Source: Paracoccus endophyticus (GTDB lineage Bacteria; Pseudomonadota; Alphaproteobacteria; Rhodobacterales; Rhodobacteraceae). From it: a stretch of 64,000 nt of DNA. Shown piece by piece: positions 18,787-27,789 of this stretch. Both the position numbers and the translations under genes were made by a program. Location: assembly GCF_003286075.1 (NCBI RefSeq), contig NZ_QLUV01000002.1, forward strand, positions 124,001 through 188,000, written 5' to 3'. Numbering within the stretch: the stretch's first letter is position 1; every line of letters begins with the position of its first letter. A model generated the notes under the pieces. The model searched no databases and was not told where the DNA came from. It worked only from the letters and a program-made list of their open reading frames with translations.

Positions 18787-19263
18787 TCAGCCGCGCCGGT
18801 CAAGGAACCGGGCGAACGCGGCCAGCGTGCTGTCGGACACGTGGTGCTCGATCCCTTCGGCGTCGCTTTCCGCGGCCTCGACCGGCACGCCAAGCGCCAC
18901 CAGCACATCGACGACGGTGCGGTGGCGGGCGCGGGCGCGGGCCGCCATGCGCTGGCCGCTGTCGGTCAGGAACACCCCCCGATAGGGGCGCGACTGGGCC
19001 AGCCCCTCGCGCCGCAGCCGGGCCACGGCCTTGGTCGCGGTCGGATGCGTCACGCCCAGATGGGCCGCGATGTCGGTGATCCGCGCCTCGCCTGTGGCGG
19101 CGATCAGGTCGTCGATCAGCTCGGTATAATCCTCAAGCAGCGCCTGCGCCTGGGCATGGCGGGCGCGTTCGTGCCGGTCGGGCCGGGGGGCGGGCAGAGC
19201 GGGCCGGCCGCGATCCGCGTGCGCGGCCACAGGCAGTTCGGGGGCGGGGTCCTGACCGATCAT
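18787..19263 (-). CDS. mntR: Manganese-responsive transcriptional regulator MntR
   Basis: A 158-residue DtxR/MntR-family repressor. After a hydrophilic N-terminal 35 residues rich in Pro, Arg and His, a winged helix-turn-helix is visible (ARITDIAAHLGVTHPTATKAVARL, residues about 59-82), then the metal-binding/dimerisation domain with ESDAEGIEHHVSD near 131-143, where Glu and His ligands are expected. It is transcribed divergently from the Mn2+ importer gene mntH across 109 bases that contain a perfect palindrome over the mntH promoter. This makes it the likely Mn-dependent repressor of mntH and perhaps of itself. Confidence 0.92.
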   Translation of the reverse strand: MIGQDPAPELPVAAHADRGRPALPAPRPDRHERARHAQAQALLEDYTELIDDLIAATGEARITDIAAHLGVTHPTATKAVARLRREGLAQSRPYRGVFLTDSGQRMAARARARHRTVVDVLVALGVPVEAAESDAEGIEHHVSDSTLAAFARFLDRRG

Positions 19264-19311
19264 GGCCTCAGACTAAAGCCGCGGTTGGTGAAGCGCAACT
19301 TGGTTGCCTGG

Positions 19312-19339
19312 TTGACACGAGTGTAGCCAAGGCTACATT
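19312..19339 (+). promoter_or_regulatory. Predicted mntH promoter with overlapping MntR operator
   Basis: TTGACA (19312-19317) and TACATT (19334-19339) are spaced 16 bases apart and face mntH. The palindrome TGTAGCCAAGGCTACA (19322-19337), with perfect 7-base arms around AA, fills the spacer and enters the -10 box. A bound repressor there would block RNA polymerase. MntR as the ligand is inferred from the divergent gene. Confidence 0.75.
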
Positions 19340-19372
19340 TCACGGCGACTCAGCCCCGTCCAAAGGCCCCCC

Positions 19373-20716
19373 GTGCGCCCGACCCTCATCACTGCCCCGA
19401 CGCAACCCGCCCACGGCCCCGGCCTGATGGGCTCCGACACGCTGACCGACCGCACCCGCCACGGCATGGTCGAGGCGCTGGCCGGGCGCGGGGGGCGGAT
19501 GTCGTTCCTGCTGTTCGCCGGTCCGGCGGTGATCGCGTCCATCGCCTATATGGACCCCGGCAACTATGCGACCAACATTCAGGCGGGGGCGAAATACGGC
19601 TTTGCGCTGCTGTGGGTCGTGCTGATGGCGAACCTGATCGCCATGCTGTTCCAGTCGCTGTCGGCGCGGCTGGGGATCGCCACGGGCCAGAACCTGGCCG
19701 AGGTCAGCCGCGACAACCTGCCCCGGCCGCTGGTCTGGGTGATGTGGGTGATCTCGGAAATCGCCGCGATGGCCACCGACCTGGCCGAGTTCCTGGGCGG
19801 CGCCATCGGGCTGTCGCTGCTGTTCGGGCTGCCGCTGATCTGGGGCATGGCCGTCACCGCCGTCATCACCTATGCGATCCTGATGCTGGGCGGGCGCGGC
19901 TTTCGCCCGATGGAACTGGTGATCGCGGCCTTCGTCGGCATCATCGGCCTGTGCTATCTGGTCGAGCTGTTCATCGCCCCGGTGGACTGGGCCGCGGCGG
20001 GTTCGGGGTTCGTCACCCCCGCGCTGCCCGACATGGGCGCGCTGACCATCGCGGTGGGGATCATCGGGGCGACCGTCATGCCGCACGCGATCTTCCTGCA
20101 TTCCGGGCTGACGGCGGAACGCATGCCCGGCGCCACCCTGGCCCAGCGCCGCAAGCTCGTGCGGTTTTCCAACGTCGAGGTGGTGGTCGCGCTGGCCATT
20201 GCCGGGATGATCAACGCCGCCATGATCATCATGGCTGCCGCCGCCTTTTTCGAGGGGAAGGTCGAGGTCGCCGAGATCGAGACCGCCTATCTGATGCTGA
20301 CCCCGCTCCTGGGGGGCATGGCCGCGACTGTGTTCCTGGTGTCGCTGATCGCGTCCGGCATCTCGTCGTCGGTCGTGGGGACCATGGCCGGGCAGGTCAT
20401 CATGCAGGGGTTCCTGCGCTTTTATGTCCCGATCTGGGTGCGCCGGCTGGTGACGATGGTGCCGGCCTTCGCCGTCGTCGCGGCGGGGGTCAACGCGACC
20501 GACGCCCTGGTGATGAGCCAGGTCGTGCTGTCGATCGCGCTGCCGGTGCCGATGCTGGCGCTGGTCTGGTTCACCGCGCAGCGCCGGGTGATGGGCGAGT
20601 TCGTCGCCTCGTGGCCGGTGCGGGTGCTGGCGGCGATCGGCGCGGCCGTGGTGCTGACGCTGAACTTCGTCCTGCTGGCCGGGGCCTTCGGCCTGCCGAT
20701 CTGGTTCCTGGGCTAG
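19373..20716 (+). CDS. mntH: Mn2+/H+ symporter MntH (NRAMP family)
   Basis: A 447-residue NRAMP transporter importing Mn2+ (and possibly Fe2+) driven by protons across the inner membrane. The metal-binding DPGN motif is in IAYMDPGNYATNIQAG at about residues 58-73, and the helix 6 motif MPHAIFLHSG (about 239-248) supplies the expected Met and His environment. About eleven hydrophobic helices follow. The start used is GTG at 19373; ATG at 19427 (MGSDTLTD) is a serious alternative that drops 18 residues. The stop codon shares the palindrome CTAG with the convergent dinB stop. Confidence 0.94.
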   Translation: MRPTLITAPTQPAHGPGLMGSDTLTDRTRHGMVEALAGRGGRMSFLLFAGPAVIASIAYMDPGNYATNIQAGAKYGFALLWVVLMANLIAMLFQSLSARLGIATGQNLAEVSRDNLPRPLVWVMWVISEIAAMATDLAEFLGGAIGLSLLFGLPLIWGMAVTAVITYAILMLGGRGFRPMELVIAAFVGIIGLCYLVELFIAPVDWAAAGSGFVTPALPDMGALTIAVGIIGATVMPHAIFLHSGLTAERMPGATLAQRRKLVRFSNVEVVVALAIAGMINAAMIIMAAAAFFEGKVEVAEIETAYLMLTPLLGGMAATVFLVSLIASGISSSVVGTMAGQVIMQGFLRFYVPIWVRRLVTMVPAFAVVAAGVNATDALVMSQVVLSIALPVPMLALVWFTAQRRVMGEFVASWPVRVLAAIGAAVVLTLNFVLLAGAFGLPIWFLG

Positions 20717-21804
20717 TCGAACAGGCTCAGCTGGTCGGGAGGCGCAGGGCCTTCGGGCGCGGTCCCCAGCCCCGACAGCGTCACCCCCAGCAGCCGCACG
20801 CCGCGGGGATCGGGCAGCACCTGCGCCAACAGCGCCACCGCCTGCGCCAGCAGCATGGCCCGGGACGCCACCGGGCGCGGCAGGCTGTGGGCGCGGGTGA
20901 CGATCTGGAAATCGCTGTACTTGGCCTTCAGCGTCACGGTGCGCCCGCCCAGGCCGTGCGCCTCGGCGTGCCGCCAGACCTTGTCCGCCAAGGGCGCCAG
21001 CGCGGCGGCGGCGGCGGCGGGGTCGTGGATGTCGTCGAGAAACGTCGTCTCGGCGCCGATGGACTTGCGGATGCGGTCGGGGCGCACGGGGCGATGGTCG
21101 ATGCCGCGGGCCACGTCGAAGTAGTACTGCCCCGACTTGCCAAAGCGCGCGATCAGGAATGCCTGCGTCTGGCGGCGCAGGTCGGCGCCGGTGCGGATGC
21201 CGTGGCGTTCCATCTTGGCCGCGGTCGCCGGGCCGATCCCGTGGAACCGCCCGATGGGCAGCGACAGCACGAACTCCGGCCCTGCCTCGGGCGGGATGAC
21301 GAACAGCCCGTCGGGTTTCCTCTGGTCCGAGGCGAGCTTGGCCAGGAACTTGTTGTAACTGACCCCGGCCGAGGCGGTCAGCCCGGTCTCGGCCCGGATC
21401 AGCGCCCGGATCTCCTGCGCGATTCGGGTCGCCGTGCGGCCGTCCAGATGGTCGGTCAGGTCCAGATAGGCCTCGTCCAGCGACAGCGGCTCGATCACCG
21501 GGGTAAAGCGGGCGAAGATGGCGCGGATCTGCTGGCTGACGGCCTTGTAGACCTCGAACCGCGGCTTGACGAAGACCAGCCCCGGGCACAGCCGCGCCGC
21601 GCGCACCGAGGGCATCGCCGAGCGCACGCCGAAGGGCCGCGCCTCGTAGCTGGCGGCGGCGACGACCCCGCGCAGGCTGGACCCGCCGACCGCGACCGGC
21701 CTGCCGCGCAGCGCGGGATCGTCGCGCTGCTCGACGCTGGCGAAAAAGGCGTCCATGTCGATGTGGACGATCCGGCGGACCGCGGCAGGATCAGGCGAAG
21801 TCAT
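20713..21804 (-). CDS. dinB: DNA polymerase IV
   Basis: A 363-residue Y-family translesion polymerase. The catalytic acidic residues sit in HIDMDAFFASVE (about residues 14-25) and PLSLDEAYLDL (about 105-115). Helix-hairpin-helix, thumb and little-finger regions follow in normal order. The last residues, DQLSLFD, are a clear beta-clamp binding motif (QLxLF). Length is complete. The TAG stop overlaps the mntH TAG within CTAG at 20713-20716. No LexA-type operator was recognised upstream by eye. Confidence 0.95.
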   Translation of the reverse strand: MTSPDPAAVRRIVHIDMDAFFASVEQRDDPALRGRPVAVGGSSLRGVVAAASYEARPFGVRSAMPSVRAARLCPGLVFVKPRFEVYKAVSQQIRAIFARFTPVIEPLSLDEAYLDLTDHLDGRTATRIAQEIRALIRAETGLTASAGVSYNKFLAKLASDQRKPDGLFVIPPEAGPEFVLSLPIGRFHGIGPATAAKMERHGIRTGADLRRQTQAFLIARFGKSGQYYFDVARGIDHRPVRPDRIRKSIGAETTFLDDIHDPAAAAAALAPLADKVWRHAEAHGLGGRTVTLKAKYSDFQIVTRAHSLPRPVASRAMLLAQAVALLAQVLPDPRGVRLLGVTLSGLGTAPEGPAPPDQLSLFD

Positions 21805-22031
21805 GGCGCGCGGCGGGTCACGGCGCGCGGGCGGCCAGGGGCGCGGTCCCGCAGCGGGCCGGTCGGGCAGGGACGACGGGCCGCCCGTGTGTCCCCTGTG
21901 GCCGAAAGGTCCGGCCGGTGCGCCGCGTGGCGCGCCCTGTCGTCATCGGTGCGCCCGCACCATGCAGTCCCGCGCCCGCCGTCCTGTGCTGGCCCGGTGC
22001 GGCGGGATGCGGCGGGATGCGGCGCCCGGCA

Positions 22032-22754
22032 TCACCCCGCCGCGCTGATCCGCGCCTCGCCCGCGGTCAGCGGCCCCGCCATGCGGTCGAACCGCAGATG
22101 GGCGATGGCGCGATCGCCGGACTGCGTGAACAGCGTTCCCGCCTCGCGCCCGTCGTCCATCAGGATGGGGGTGCCGACCGGGGGCGCGCCCTCGACCGTG
22201 ACCCCGACCAGGCCCTTGCGCAGGTCGGTCTTGTGCTTCATGCGCGCCGTCACCTCCTGGCCCACATAGCAGCCCTTGCGGAAATCGACGCCGTGCAGCC
22301 GTTCGAACCCGGCCTCGAGCACGAAGGTCTCGTTCGGGATCAGCTCGACCAGCGTTTCGGGAATGACATGGGCGACGCGGATCGCATCCCAGTCGGTCGC
22401 GTCCTCGGCCGCCGCGCCATAGTGGCGCCAGCCCAGCGCCGGGTGGCGCGGATCGGGAATGGCGCCCGCGGGCGCAGGCCCCGTGCCGCGGGCGACCGTC
22501 ATCGGCGACCGCTCGATCTGCACGTCGGACCGCAGCCGATACATCGACAGCCGCCGCGCCAGGTCGTCGGCCAGCCGCGCGTCCACGTCGATCAGCAGCG
22601 CCTCGGCGTCGGGCACGATCAGGAAATCGGCCAGATACTTGCCCTGGGGGGTCAGCAGCGCGGCCCAGCAGGGCGCGCGGGTCACGTCGTTGGTGACCAG
22701 CCCCTGCAGGAAGGTCACGCGGTCGGCGCCGGTCACGCGCAGGATGGTCCGCAT
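22032..22754 (-). CDS. ygfZ: YgfZ/GcvT-like folate-binding protein
   Basis: A 240-residue member of the YgfZ/IbaG-linked COG0354 family, needed for full activity of some Fe-S enzymes through a folate-dependent step. The diagnostic motif KGCYVGQEVTARMKHK, including the conserved cysteine, is at about residues 162-177. It is somewhat shorter than E. coli YgfZ. The start ATG shares one base with the stop of the upstream ABC transporter (TGATG), so the two form an operon. The link to Fe-S repair is family knowledge. Confidence 0.9.
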   Translation of the reverse strand: MRTILRVTGADRVTFLQGLVTNDVTRAPCWAALLTPQGKYLADFLIVPDAEALLIDVDARLADDLARRLSMYRLRSDVQIERSPMTVARGTGPAPAGAIPDPRHPALGWRHYGAAAEDATDWDAIRVAHVIPETLVELIPNETFVLEAGFERLHGVDFRKGCYVGQEVTARMKHKTDLRKGLVGVTVEGAPPVGTPILMDDGREAGTLFTQSGDRAIAHLRFDRMAGPLTAGEARISAAG

Positions 22755-24493
22755 CAGTCGCCTCCGAATTGCAGGCGAACCAGCGCCGCATAGGTGCCGT
22801 TCGCCGCCATCAACTGGTCATGCGTCCCCTGTTCGACAACCCGCCCCGCCTCGATCACCACGATCTTGTCGGCCGCCCGGATCGTGGACAGGCGGTGCGC
22901 GATGACCAGCGTGGTGCGCCCGGCGCTCAGCTCTTCCAGCGCCTGCTGGACCAGCCGTTCGGACGCGGCGTCCAGCGCCGAGGTCGCTTCGTCCAGCAGC
23001 AGGACGGGCGCGTCGCGCAGCAGCGCGCGGGCGATGGCGACGCGCTGGCGCTGGCCCCCCGACAGCGCCGATCCCCGCGGCCCTGCCGGTGTCTCCAGCC
23101 CCGCGGGCAGGGCGTCGGCGAAATCCGCGACGCGGGCCGCGGTCACGGCGCGGCGCAGCCGGTCCTCGGGCACGTCCTGGCCCAGCACGATGTTCTCGCG
23201 CAGCGTCTCGTCGAACAGCGCGCTGTCCTGGCTGACGGTCGAGAACTGGTCGCGCAGCGTCCCCAGGTCGAAGTCCGCGACCGGGATGCCCCCCAGCGTC
23301 ACCGTGCCCGCCGTGGGATCCGCCATGCGCGTCAGCAGGTTGAACACGGTGGACTTGCCCGCCCCCGAGGGGCCGACCAGCGCGGTGGTCCGTCCCGCCT
23401 CGGCCGTGAAGGTCAGCCCGCGCAGCACCGGATGCGCGCCATAGGCCAGATGCACGTCCTCCAGCCGGATCGTGGTATCCTCGGGCGGGGCGCTGCGCCG
23501 CCCGGACCGGATCGTGGGATGCGTGTCGAAGATCGCATAGATGCGTTCCAGCGACGTGGCGGCGGTCTGCCAGCCCCCCGCCAGCCCCCCCAGGCGGCGC
23601 AGCGGCTGGAAGGCCAGCGCCAGCGCGGTGAAGAACGACATGAAGTCGCCGACCGTGCGTTCCCCGCGCATGACCTGCGCGCCCCCCAGCGCCAGCACGC
23701 CGACAAAGCCCAGGCCCGTCACCACGTCGATCAGCGCCGGGATCACCGCCGAGATCGCGCTGACCTTGGTCTGGCGGCGGCGGATGGCGGTGATGATCCG
23801 GTCGAACCGGCCGGACTGATACGCCTCCATCCGGTTCAGCCGGACGGCCGCGATGCCGTGCAGCACCTCGTCCAGCCGCGTCGCGCGCAGGCTGGCGTCG
23901 GCGCGGGTCTGCCGCGTCTTGCGTCGCACGTACCGCTGGACGAACACCGTGGGCAGGATCAGCAGCGGCGCGCCGACGACCGCGGCCAGCGTCCACCACG
24001 GATCAATGGCGATGGCCACCCCGAACAGTGCCACCAGCGACACCGCATCGCGTCCGGCGCCGGTGATGAAGGTCGTCCAGATCCCCTGCACCGCCTGCGT
24101 GTCGCCCTGCACGCGCTCGATCAGCGCGCCGGGCGGGTTCACCTGAAAGAACGCGCCGTCCAGCGTCAGCATGTGGCGCAGCAGGTCCGACTGCATCGCC
24201 ACCGCGACGCCCTGCTGCACCGAGGTCAGGATCGCGCGCGTGCTGATGTAGGTCAGCGCGCGGATCACGAACAGCGCCAGGATCGCCGCCCCCACCCACC
24301 AGATCGCGCTGGCGTCGCGGCCGACGAACACCCGGTCGAACAGCGGCTTGAGCATCCAGGAAAGGATCGCCAGGGTCGAGCCCTCGATCACCATCAGCAC
24401 GCTGGCCACGGCCATGCGCGGCCAGAAGGGGCGCAGGTAATCGCGCCACAGGCGGGCCGCCAGGCCGCGCGGTCGGTCGGCGCGTGTGGGCAT
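22754..24493 (-). CDS. MsbA-like ABC exporter (fused permease and ATPase)
   Basis: A 579-residue half-transporter with an N-terminal six-helix membrane domain (about residues 15-310) and a C-terminal ATPase. Walker A GPSGAGKST lies at about 370-378, the signature LSGGQRQR near 475, Walker B LLLDEATSALD just after, and the H-loop in IAHRLSTI. Architecture and length match the MsbA/lipid A exporter group, but drug exporters look alike, so substrate is open. It is the first gene of a two-gene unit with ygfZ. Confidence 0.9.
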   Translation of the reverse strand: MPTRADRPRGLAARLWRDYLRPFWPRMAVASVLMVIEGSTLAILSWMLKPLFDRVFVGRDASAIWWVGAAILALFVIRALTYISTRAILTSVQQGVAVAMQSDLLRHMLTLDGAFFQVNPPGALIERVQGDTQAVQGIWTTFITGAGRDAVSLVALFGVAIAIDPWWTLAAVVGAPLLILPTVFVQRYVRRKTRQTRADASLRATRLDEVLHGIAAVRLNRMEAYQSGRFDRIITAIRRRQTKVSAISAVIPALIDVVTGLGFVGVLALGGAQVMRGERTVGDFMSFFTALALAFQPLRRLGGLAGGWQTAATSLERIYAIFDTHPTIRSGRRSAPPEDTTIRLEDVHLAYGAHPVLRGLTFTAEAGRTTALVGPSGAGKSTVFNLLTRMADPTAGTVTLGGIPVADFDLGTLRDQFSTVSQDSALFDETLRENIVLGQDVPEDRLRRAVTAARVADFADALPAGLETPAGPRGSALSGGQRQRVAIARALLRDAPVLLLDEATSALDAASERLVQQALEELSAGRTTLVIAHRLSTIRAADKIVVIEAGRVVEQGTHDQLMAANGTYAALVRLQFGGD

Positions 24494-24760
24494 GGGCTCC
24501 TTCCCAGATCAGGGGCCACGGATAGCGCGGCGCAGGAGGGTTGGAAAGGTGGCGGACGGTTGCCGGCCGTGCGGACTGCCGTGAAGGCGTTGGGCGTGCG
24601 ACCGTTGTCGGGGCGGCTGCGACCCGGCGGGCGGCGCGGCGGCGCTGCCCTGCCGCTGGCTCGCCCCACGACGGCCGCCCGTTGGCCCACCCGGACGCCC
24701 ACTGGACGGCCGCGCGATGCCGCCCTAGGCATTTGCCGTCCCATCCTGTCGAGGTCGTTC

Positions 24761-25942
24761 ATGAGTTTCGCCGCCGGCCGTCCCGTGCTTGCCATTCCGG
24801 GCCCCTCGCCCGTTCCCGACCGGGTGCTGCGGGCGATGCACCGGGCCTCGCCCGACATCTATGGCGAGGCGCTGACGCAGATGAACCTGCGGCTGATGGC
24901 CGACCTCGGGCGGCTGGCGGGCACGCGCCAGAACCTTGCCGCCTATATCGGAAACGGCCACGCCGGGTGGGAGGCCGCCAACATCAACCTGTTTGCGCCC
25001 GGCGACCGGGCGCTGGTGCTGACCAGCGGGCATTTCGGCCGCTCGTGGGCCGCCACCGCCCGCGCCATCGGGGTCGAGGTCGAGGAGATCGACTTCGGCA
25101 ACGCCGCCGCCCCCGACCCGCAGCGTCTGGCCGACCGGCTGGCGGCCGACCGCGCGGGCGCGATCCGCGCCGTGCTGGTCTGCCAGGTGGACACCGCCAG
25201 TTCCGTGCGCGCCGACATCCCCGCGCTGCGCGCCGCAATGGGCGGTCACCCTGCGGCGCTGGCGGTGGACGCCATCGCCTCGCTGGGGTGCGAGCCGATG
25301 ATGATGGACGACTGGGGTGTCGATGTGCTGGTCTCGGCCAGCCAGAAGGGGCTGATGGTGCCTGCGGGCCTGGCGTTCGTGTGGTTTTCCGATCGGGTGG
25401 CGGCGGGCCGGGGCGCGGCCACCCCCTATTGGGACTGGACCCCCCGCGCCCGCGCCGAGGAACTGTGGCGGTTCTGGGGCGGCACGCCGCCGGTGCAGCA
25501 TCTGTACGGCCTGGCCGAGGCGCTGGCGATGCTGCTGGACGAGGAGGGGCTCGCGGCCGCCTGGCAGCGCCACGAGGGGCTGGCCCGCGCGACCTGGGCC
25601 GCGCTGGACGCCTGGGGCGCGAACGGCAGCGGCATCGCCGCCAGTGTGCCCGACCCGAACGCGCGGGCTTGGTCGGTGACGGCCGTGCGGCTGCCCGGCG
25701 CGGACCGCCTGCGGGCCTGGACCGAGCGCAACGCGGGCCTGACGCTGGGGATCGGCTTGGGCGCCGAGACGCCCGCCGACGCGCTGCGGATCGCGCACAT
25801 GGGCCATGTCAGCGCCCACGGGCTGCTGGGCACGCTGGCGGTGGTCGAAGCCGGGATGATGGCGCTGGGCATCTCGCACGGAGCGGGCGGCGTGGCCGCC
25901 GCGGCGGCCGAGATCGGGCGGCTGGCCGGCCACGCCCCCTGA
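24761..25942 (+). CDS. Class V aminotransferase (serine/alanine-glyoxylate type)
   Basis: A 393-residue PLP-dependent fold-type I enzyme. The N-terminus has the family's LAIPGPSPVPDRVLRAM, and the PLP lysine is K196 in VSASQKGLM. AVDAIASLGCEPMMMDDWG supplies the PLP-contacting Asp. Sequence character fits serine-glyoxylate or alanine-glyoxylate aminotransferases, which supply glycine, hydroxypyruvate or remove glyoxylate. 2-Aminoethylphosphonate transaminase is a less likely alternative. GAGG (24751-24754) lies 6 bases upstream of the chosen ATG. It stands alone between divergent and convergent neighbours. Confidence 0.88.
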   Translation: MSFAAGRPVLAIPGPSPVPDRVLRAMHRASPDIYGEALTQMNLRLMADLGRLAGTRQNLAAYIGNGHAGWEAANINLFAPGDRALVLTSGHFGRSWAATARAIGVEVEEIDFGNAAAPDPQRLADRLAADRAGAIRAVLVCQVDTASSVRADIPALRAAMGGHPAALAVDAIASLGCEPMMMDDWGVDVLVSASQKGLMVPAGLAFVWFSDRVAAGRGAATPYWDWTPRARAEELWRFWGGTPPVQHLYGLAEALAMLLDEEGLAAAWQRHEGLARATWAALDAWGANGSGIAASVPDPNARAWSVTAVRLPGADRLRAWTERNAGLTLGIGLGAETPADALRIAHMGHVSAHGLLGTLAVVEAGMMALGISHGAGGVAAAAAEIGRLAGHAP

Positions 25943-26044
25943 GCGCGCCGGTGCGTCCTGCCGGGTGAAAGGCCGGGGCGCCATCGAGCGCCTGGTTGTC
26001 CCGGCGTGCGTCCCGCCCTGCGTGGCGGCAGGGCGGGCGGGAAA

Positions 26045-26068
26045 GCCCCGCCGGGCGACCGGCGGGGC
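26045..26068 (-). terminator. Hairpin downstream of the DUF305 gene
   Basis: Perfect 10-base arms (GCCCCGCCGG and CCGGCGGGGC) enclose a GCGA tetraloop, 7 bases past the DUF305 stop codon. Placed between convergent genes it may stop transcription from both sides. There is no long T tract. Confidence 0.7.
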
Positions 26069-26075
26069 AGGGGCG

Positions 26076-26759
26076 TCAGTTCGAGGCCGGGGCGGTGGGG
26101 TGGGCCGGCTTGGCCTGCGGGGCGGTCGCGCCGCCTTCGGCGGGCTTTGCCTCGGGCGCGGCGGCGGGGGTTTCGGCCCCGGCAGGCTTTGCCTCGGGCG
26201 GCTGGCCGGTCACGGGGCTGCTGGCGGCCATCGATTCCGTCTTGGCAGCATCGGCGCGGGCGGCATCGGGCGCGTTCTTTTCAAGCCACGCCTGCATCGT
26301 CGCGATCTCGTCTTCCTGGGCGGCGATGATCTCCTCGGCCATTTTGCGCAGTTCAGGGTCGGTGCCGTGTTCCAGCTGGATCCGGGCCATGTCGATCGCG
26401 CCCTGATGGTGCGGGATCATGCCGCGTACGAAATCGACGTCGGCGTTGCCGGTATAGGCGATCGCCATGCCCATGTGCATCTTGTCCATCGCCGCCTGAT
26501 AGGCGGCGGTCGAGGCGGGCGTGCCCGGCGCGGGCGACTGGGCCGCGGGCATGGCGTGGCCTGTGCCGTGGTCCTGCGCGCCCGATGCCGCAGGGGCTGC
26601 GGCGGGGGCGGGTGCGGTCGCGGCAGGGGCGGCGGTGTCGGCGGCCGGCGTCGTCTGGGCGACGGCCGACAGCGCCAGCAGGGGCGTCAGCAGGGCCGCG
26701 CCGATCAGGGCGCGCGGGGGCGCGCGGCGTGTGGTCGGACCAGTAAGGACGGCTGTCAT
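26076..26759 (-). CDS. Secreted DUF305 family protein
   Basis: A 227-residue exported protein. An N-terminal signal peptide (Arg-rich start, hydrophobic LIGAALLTPLLALSAVA, cleavage near AVAQT) is followed by an Ala/Pro-rich linker. The DUF305 helical domain then carries MDKMHMGMAI and the hallmark MIPHHQGAIDMARIQLEHG, His/Met-rich segments that suggest metal (often copper) binding. A second Ala/Pro/Lys/Glu-rich tail of about 60 residues is low in complexity. The start is the ATG at 26759 with GGGAG upstream; the frame is open further but without a better start. Function in the periplasm is not established. Confidence 0.87.
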   Translation of the reverse strand: MTAVLTGPTTRRAPPRALIGAALLTPLLALSAVAQTTPAADTAAPAATAPAPAAAPAASGAQDHGTGHAMPAAQSPAPGTPASTAAYQAAMDKMHMGMAIAYTGNADVDFVRGMIPHHQGAIDMARIQLEHGTDPELRKMAEEIIAAQEDEIATMQAWLEKNAPDAARADAAKTESMAASSPVTGQPPEAKPAGAETPAAAPEAKPAEGGATAPQAKPAHPTAPASN

Positions 26760-26886
26760 GGCGGTGATCTCCCTTGTGGTGTGACGCCCCAACGCCGCAC
26801 CCCGCCCTGCGGGTCCGGCCGGCGGCCCGCGGCGCAGGGATCGCCCTGCCGCATCGCCTTTGCGCGTCGCCCGCCCCGGATGCGGG

Positions 26887-27789
26887 TCAGGTCCGCCGCA
26901 GCGCCCGGAACGCGGTCGAGGCCGCCCAGCCCGCCACCATGGCGATGGCCAGCGACATCAGCCCGTACCAGAACGGCTGTTCCAGCGAGAGACGATAGAG
27001 CCACAGCTCCAGCCCGACCTTGCGCACCTCGATGGGCGCGCGGTGGACGTCCACCACCCGGCCGCCCCGCACCAGAAGGATGCGCGCCTTGTAGGTGCCC
27101 TCGATCAGGTTCGACGGCAGCGTGACATCGGCGCGAAACAGCGTCTCCTCGACGACGCGGACGGTGCCCTCGTCCACGCGGTATCGCCCCTGTTCGGTGC
27201 GCAGGCGCAGCAGCGCCTCGGTAAAGGCGGTGGCGTCCTCGATCTCGACGGGGCCCGCGAACGACCGCACCGCCAAGGCCGGCGAGATGCGGTACTGCGT
27301 GTCGCTTTCGGGCGTCAGCAGCGTGTCCAGCGGTGCGCTGGTGGCGACGACATAGAAATCGGGCGCGGCCCCGATCTCGAGCTGTTCGGCATTGATCCAG
27401 ATGCCGGCGCGGCGCTCCTTGCGGCGGACGGTGACGGGCTGGGACGGCCCCTCGACGGTCACGATCACGCCCAGTCCGGGGCCGGCCGGGATCGGCGTCT
27501 GCCGCTTGACCGCGCCATAGATCAGGATCTGCGAGCCGTCGAAGCTGGTGGTGATCGCCACGTCGTCCTGCGACAGGCCCGCCACGACCTCCTCGGCCGG
27601 GGGGCGGGGGGCGGGGATCGTCGTGCGCGTGGGACCGGGCGGAACGGGCGTGTCCGCCGCCTGCGCCCCCGCGGCAGGGGACGCGCCGTCCTGCGCCATC
27701 GCGGGCGCGGCCCCGGCCAGCGCCGCCACAAGCGCCAGCCGCGCGGCCCCGCGCCAGGGCCCGCGGGCGGGGGCGTCCGGGCCGGTCAT
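26887..27789 (-). CDS. TIGR02186 family membrane-anchored protein
   Basis: A 300-residue exported protein with a signal peptide (ARLALVAALAGAAPAMA), a large extracytoplasmic region with beta-rich segments such as DVAITTSFDGSQILIYGAV, and a C-terminal membrane helix (about 270-290, FWYGLMSLAIAMVAGWA). This matches the conserved hypothetical TIGR02186 family, which as here is found next to a TauE/SafE permease. Start ATG overlaps the permease stop in an ATGA (27786-27789). It probably works with that exporter, but no biochemical role is known to me. Confidence 0.85.
   Translation of the reverse strand: MTGPDAPARGPWRGAARLALVAALAGAAPAMAQDGASPAAGAQAADTPVPPGPTRTTIPAPRPPAEEVVAGLSQDDVAITTSFDGSQILIYGAVKRQTPIPAGPGLGVIVTVEGPSQPVTVRRKERRAGIWINAEQLEIGAAPDFYVVATSAPLDTLLTPESDTQYRISPALAVRSFAGPVEIEDATAFTEALLRLRTEQGRYRVDEGTVRVVEETLFRADVTLPSNLIEGTYKARILLVRGGRVVDVHRAPIEVRKVGLELWLYRLSLEQPFWYGLMSLAIAMVAGWAASTAFRALRRT

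Noticed and set aside
21996..22024. Two and a half copies of a 10-bp GGGATGCGGC-like unit between dinB and ygfZ
   Set aside because: Too short and GC-biased to separate from chance in this genome.
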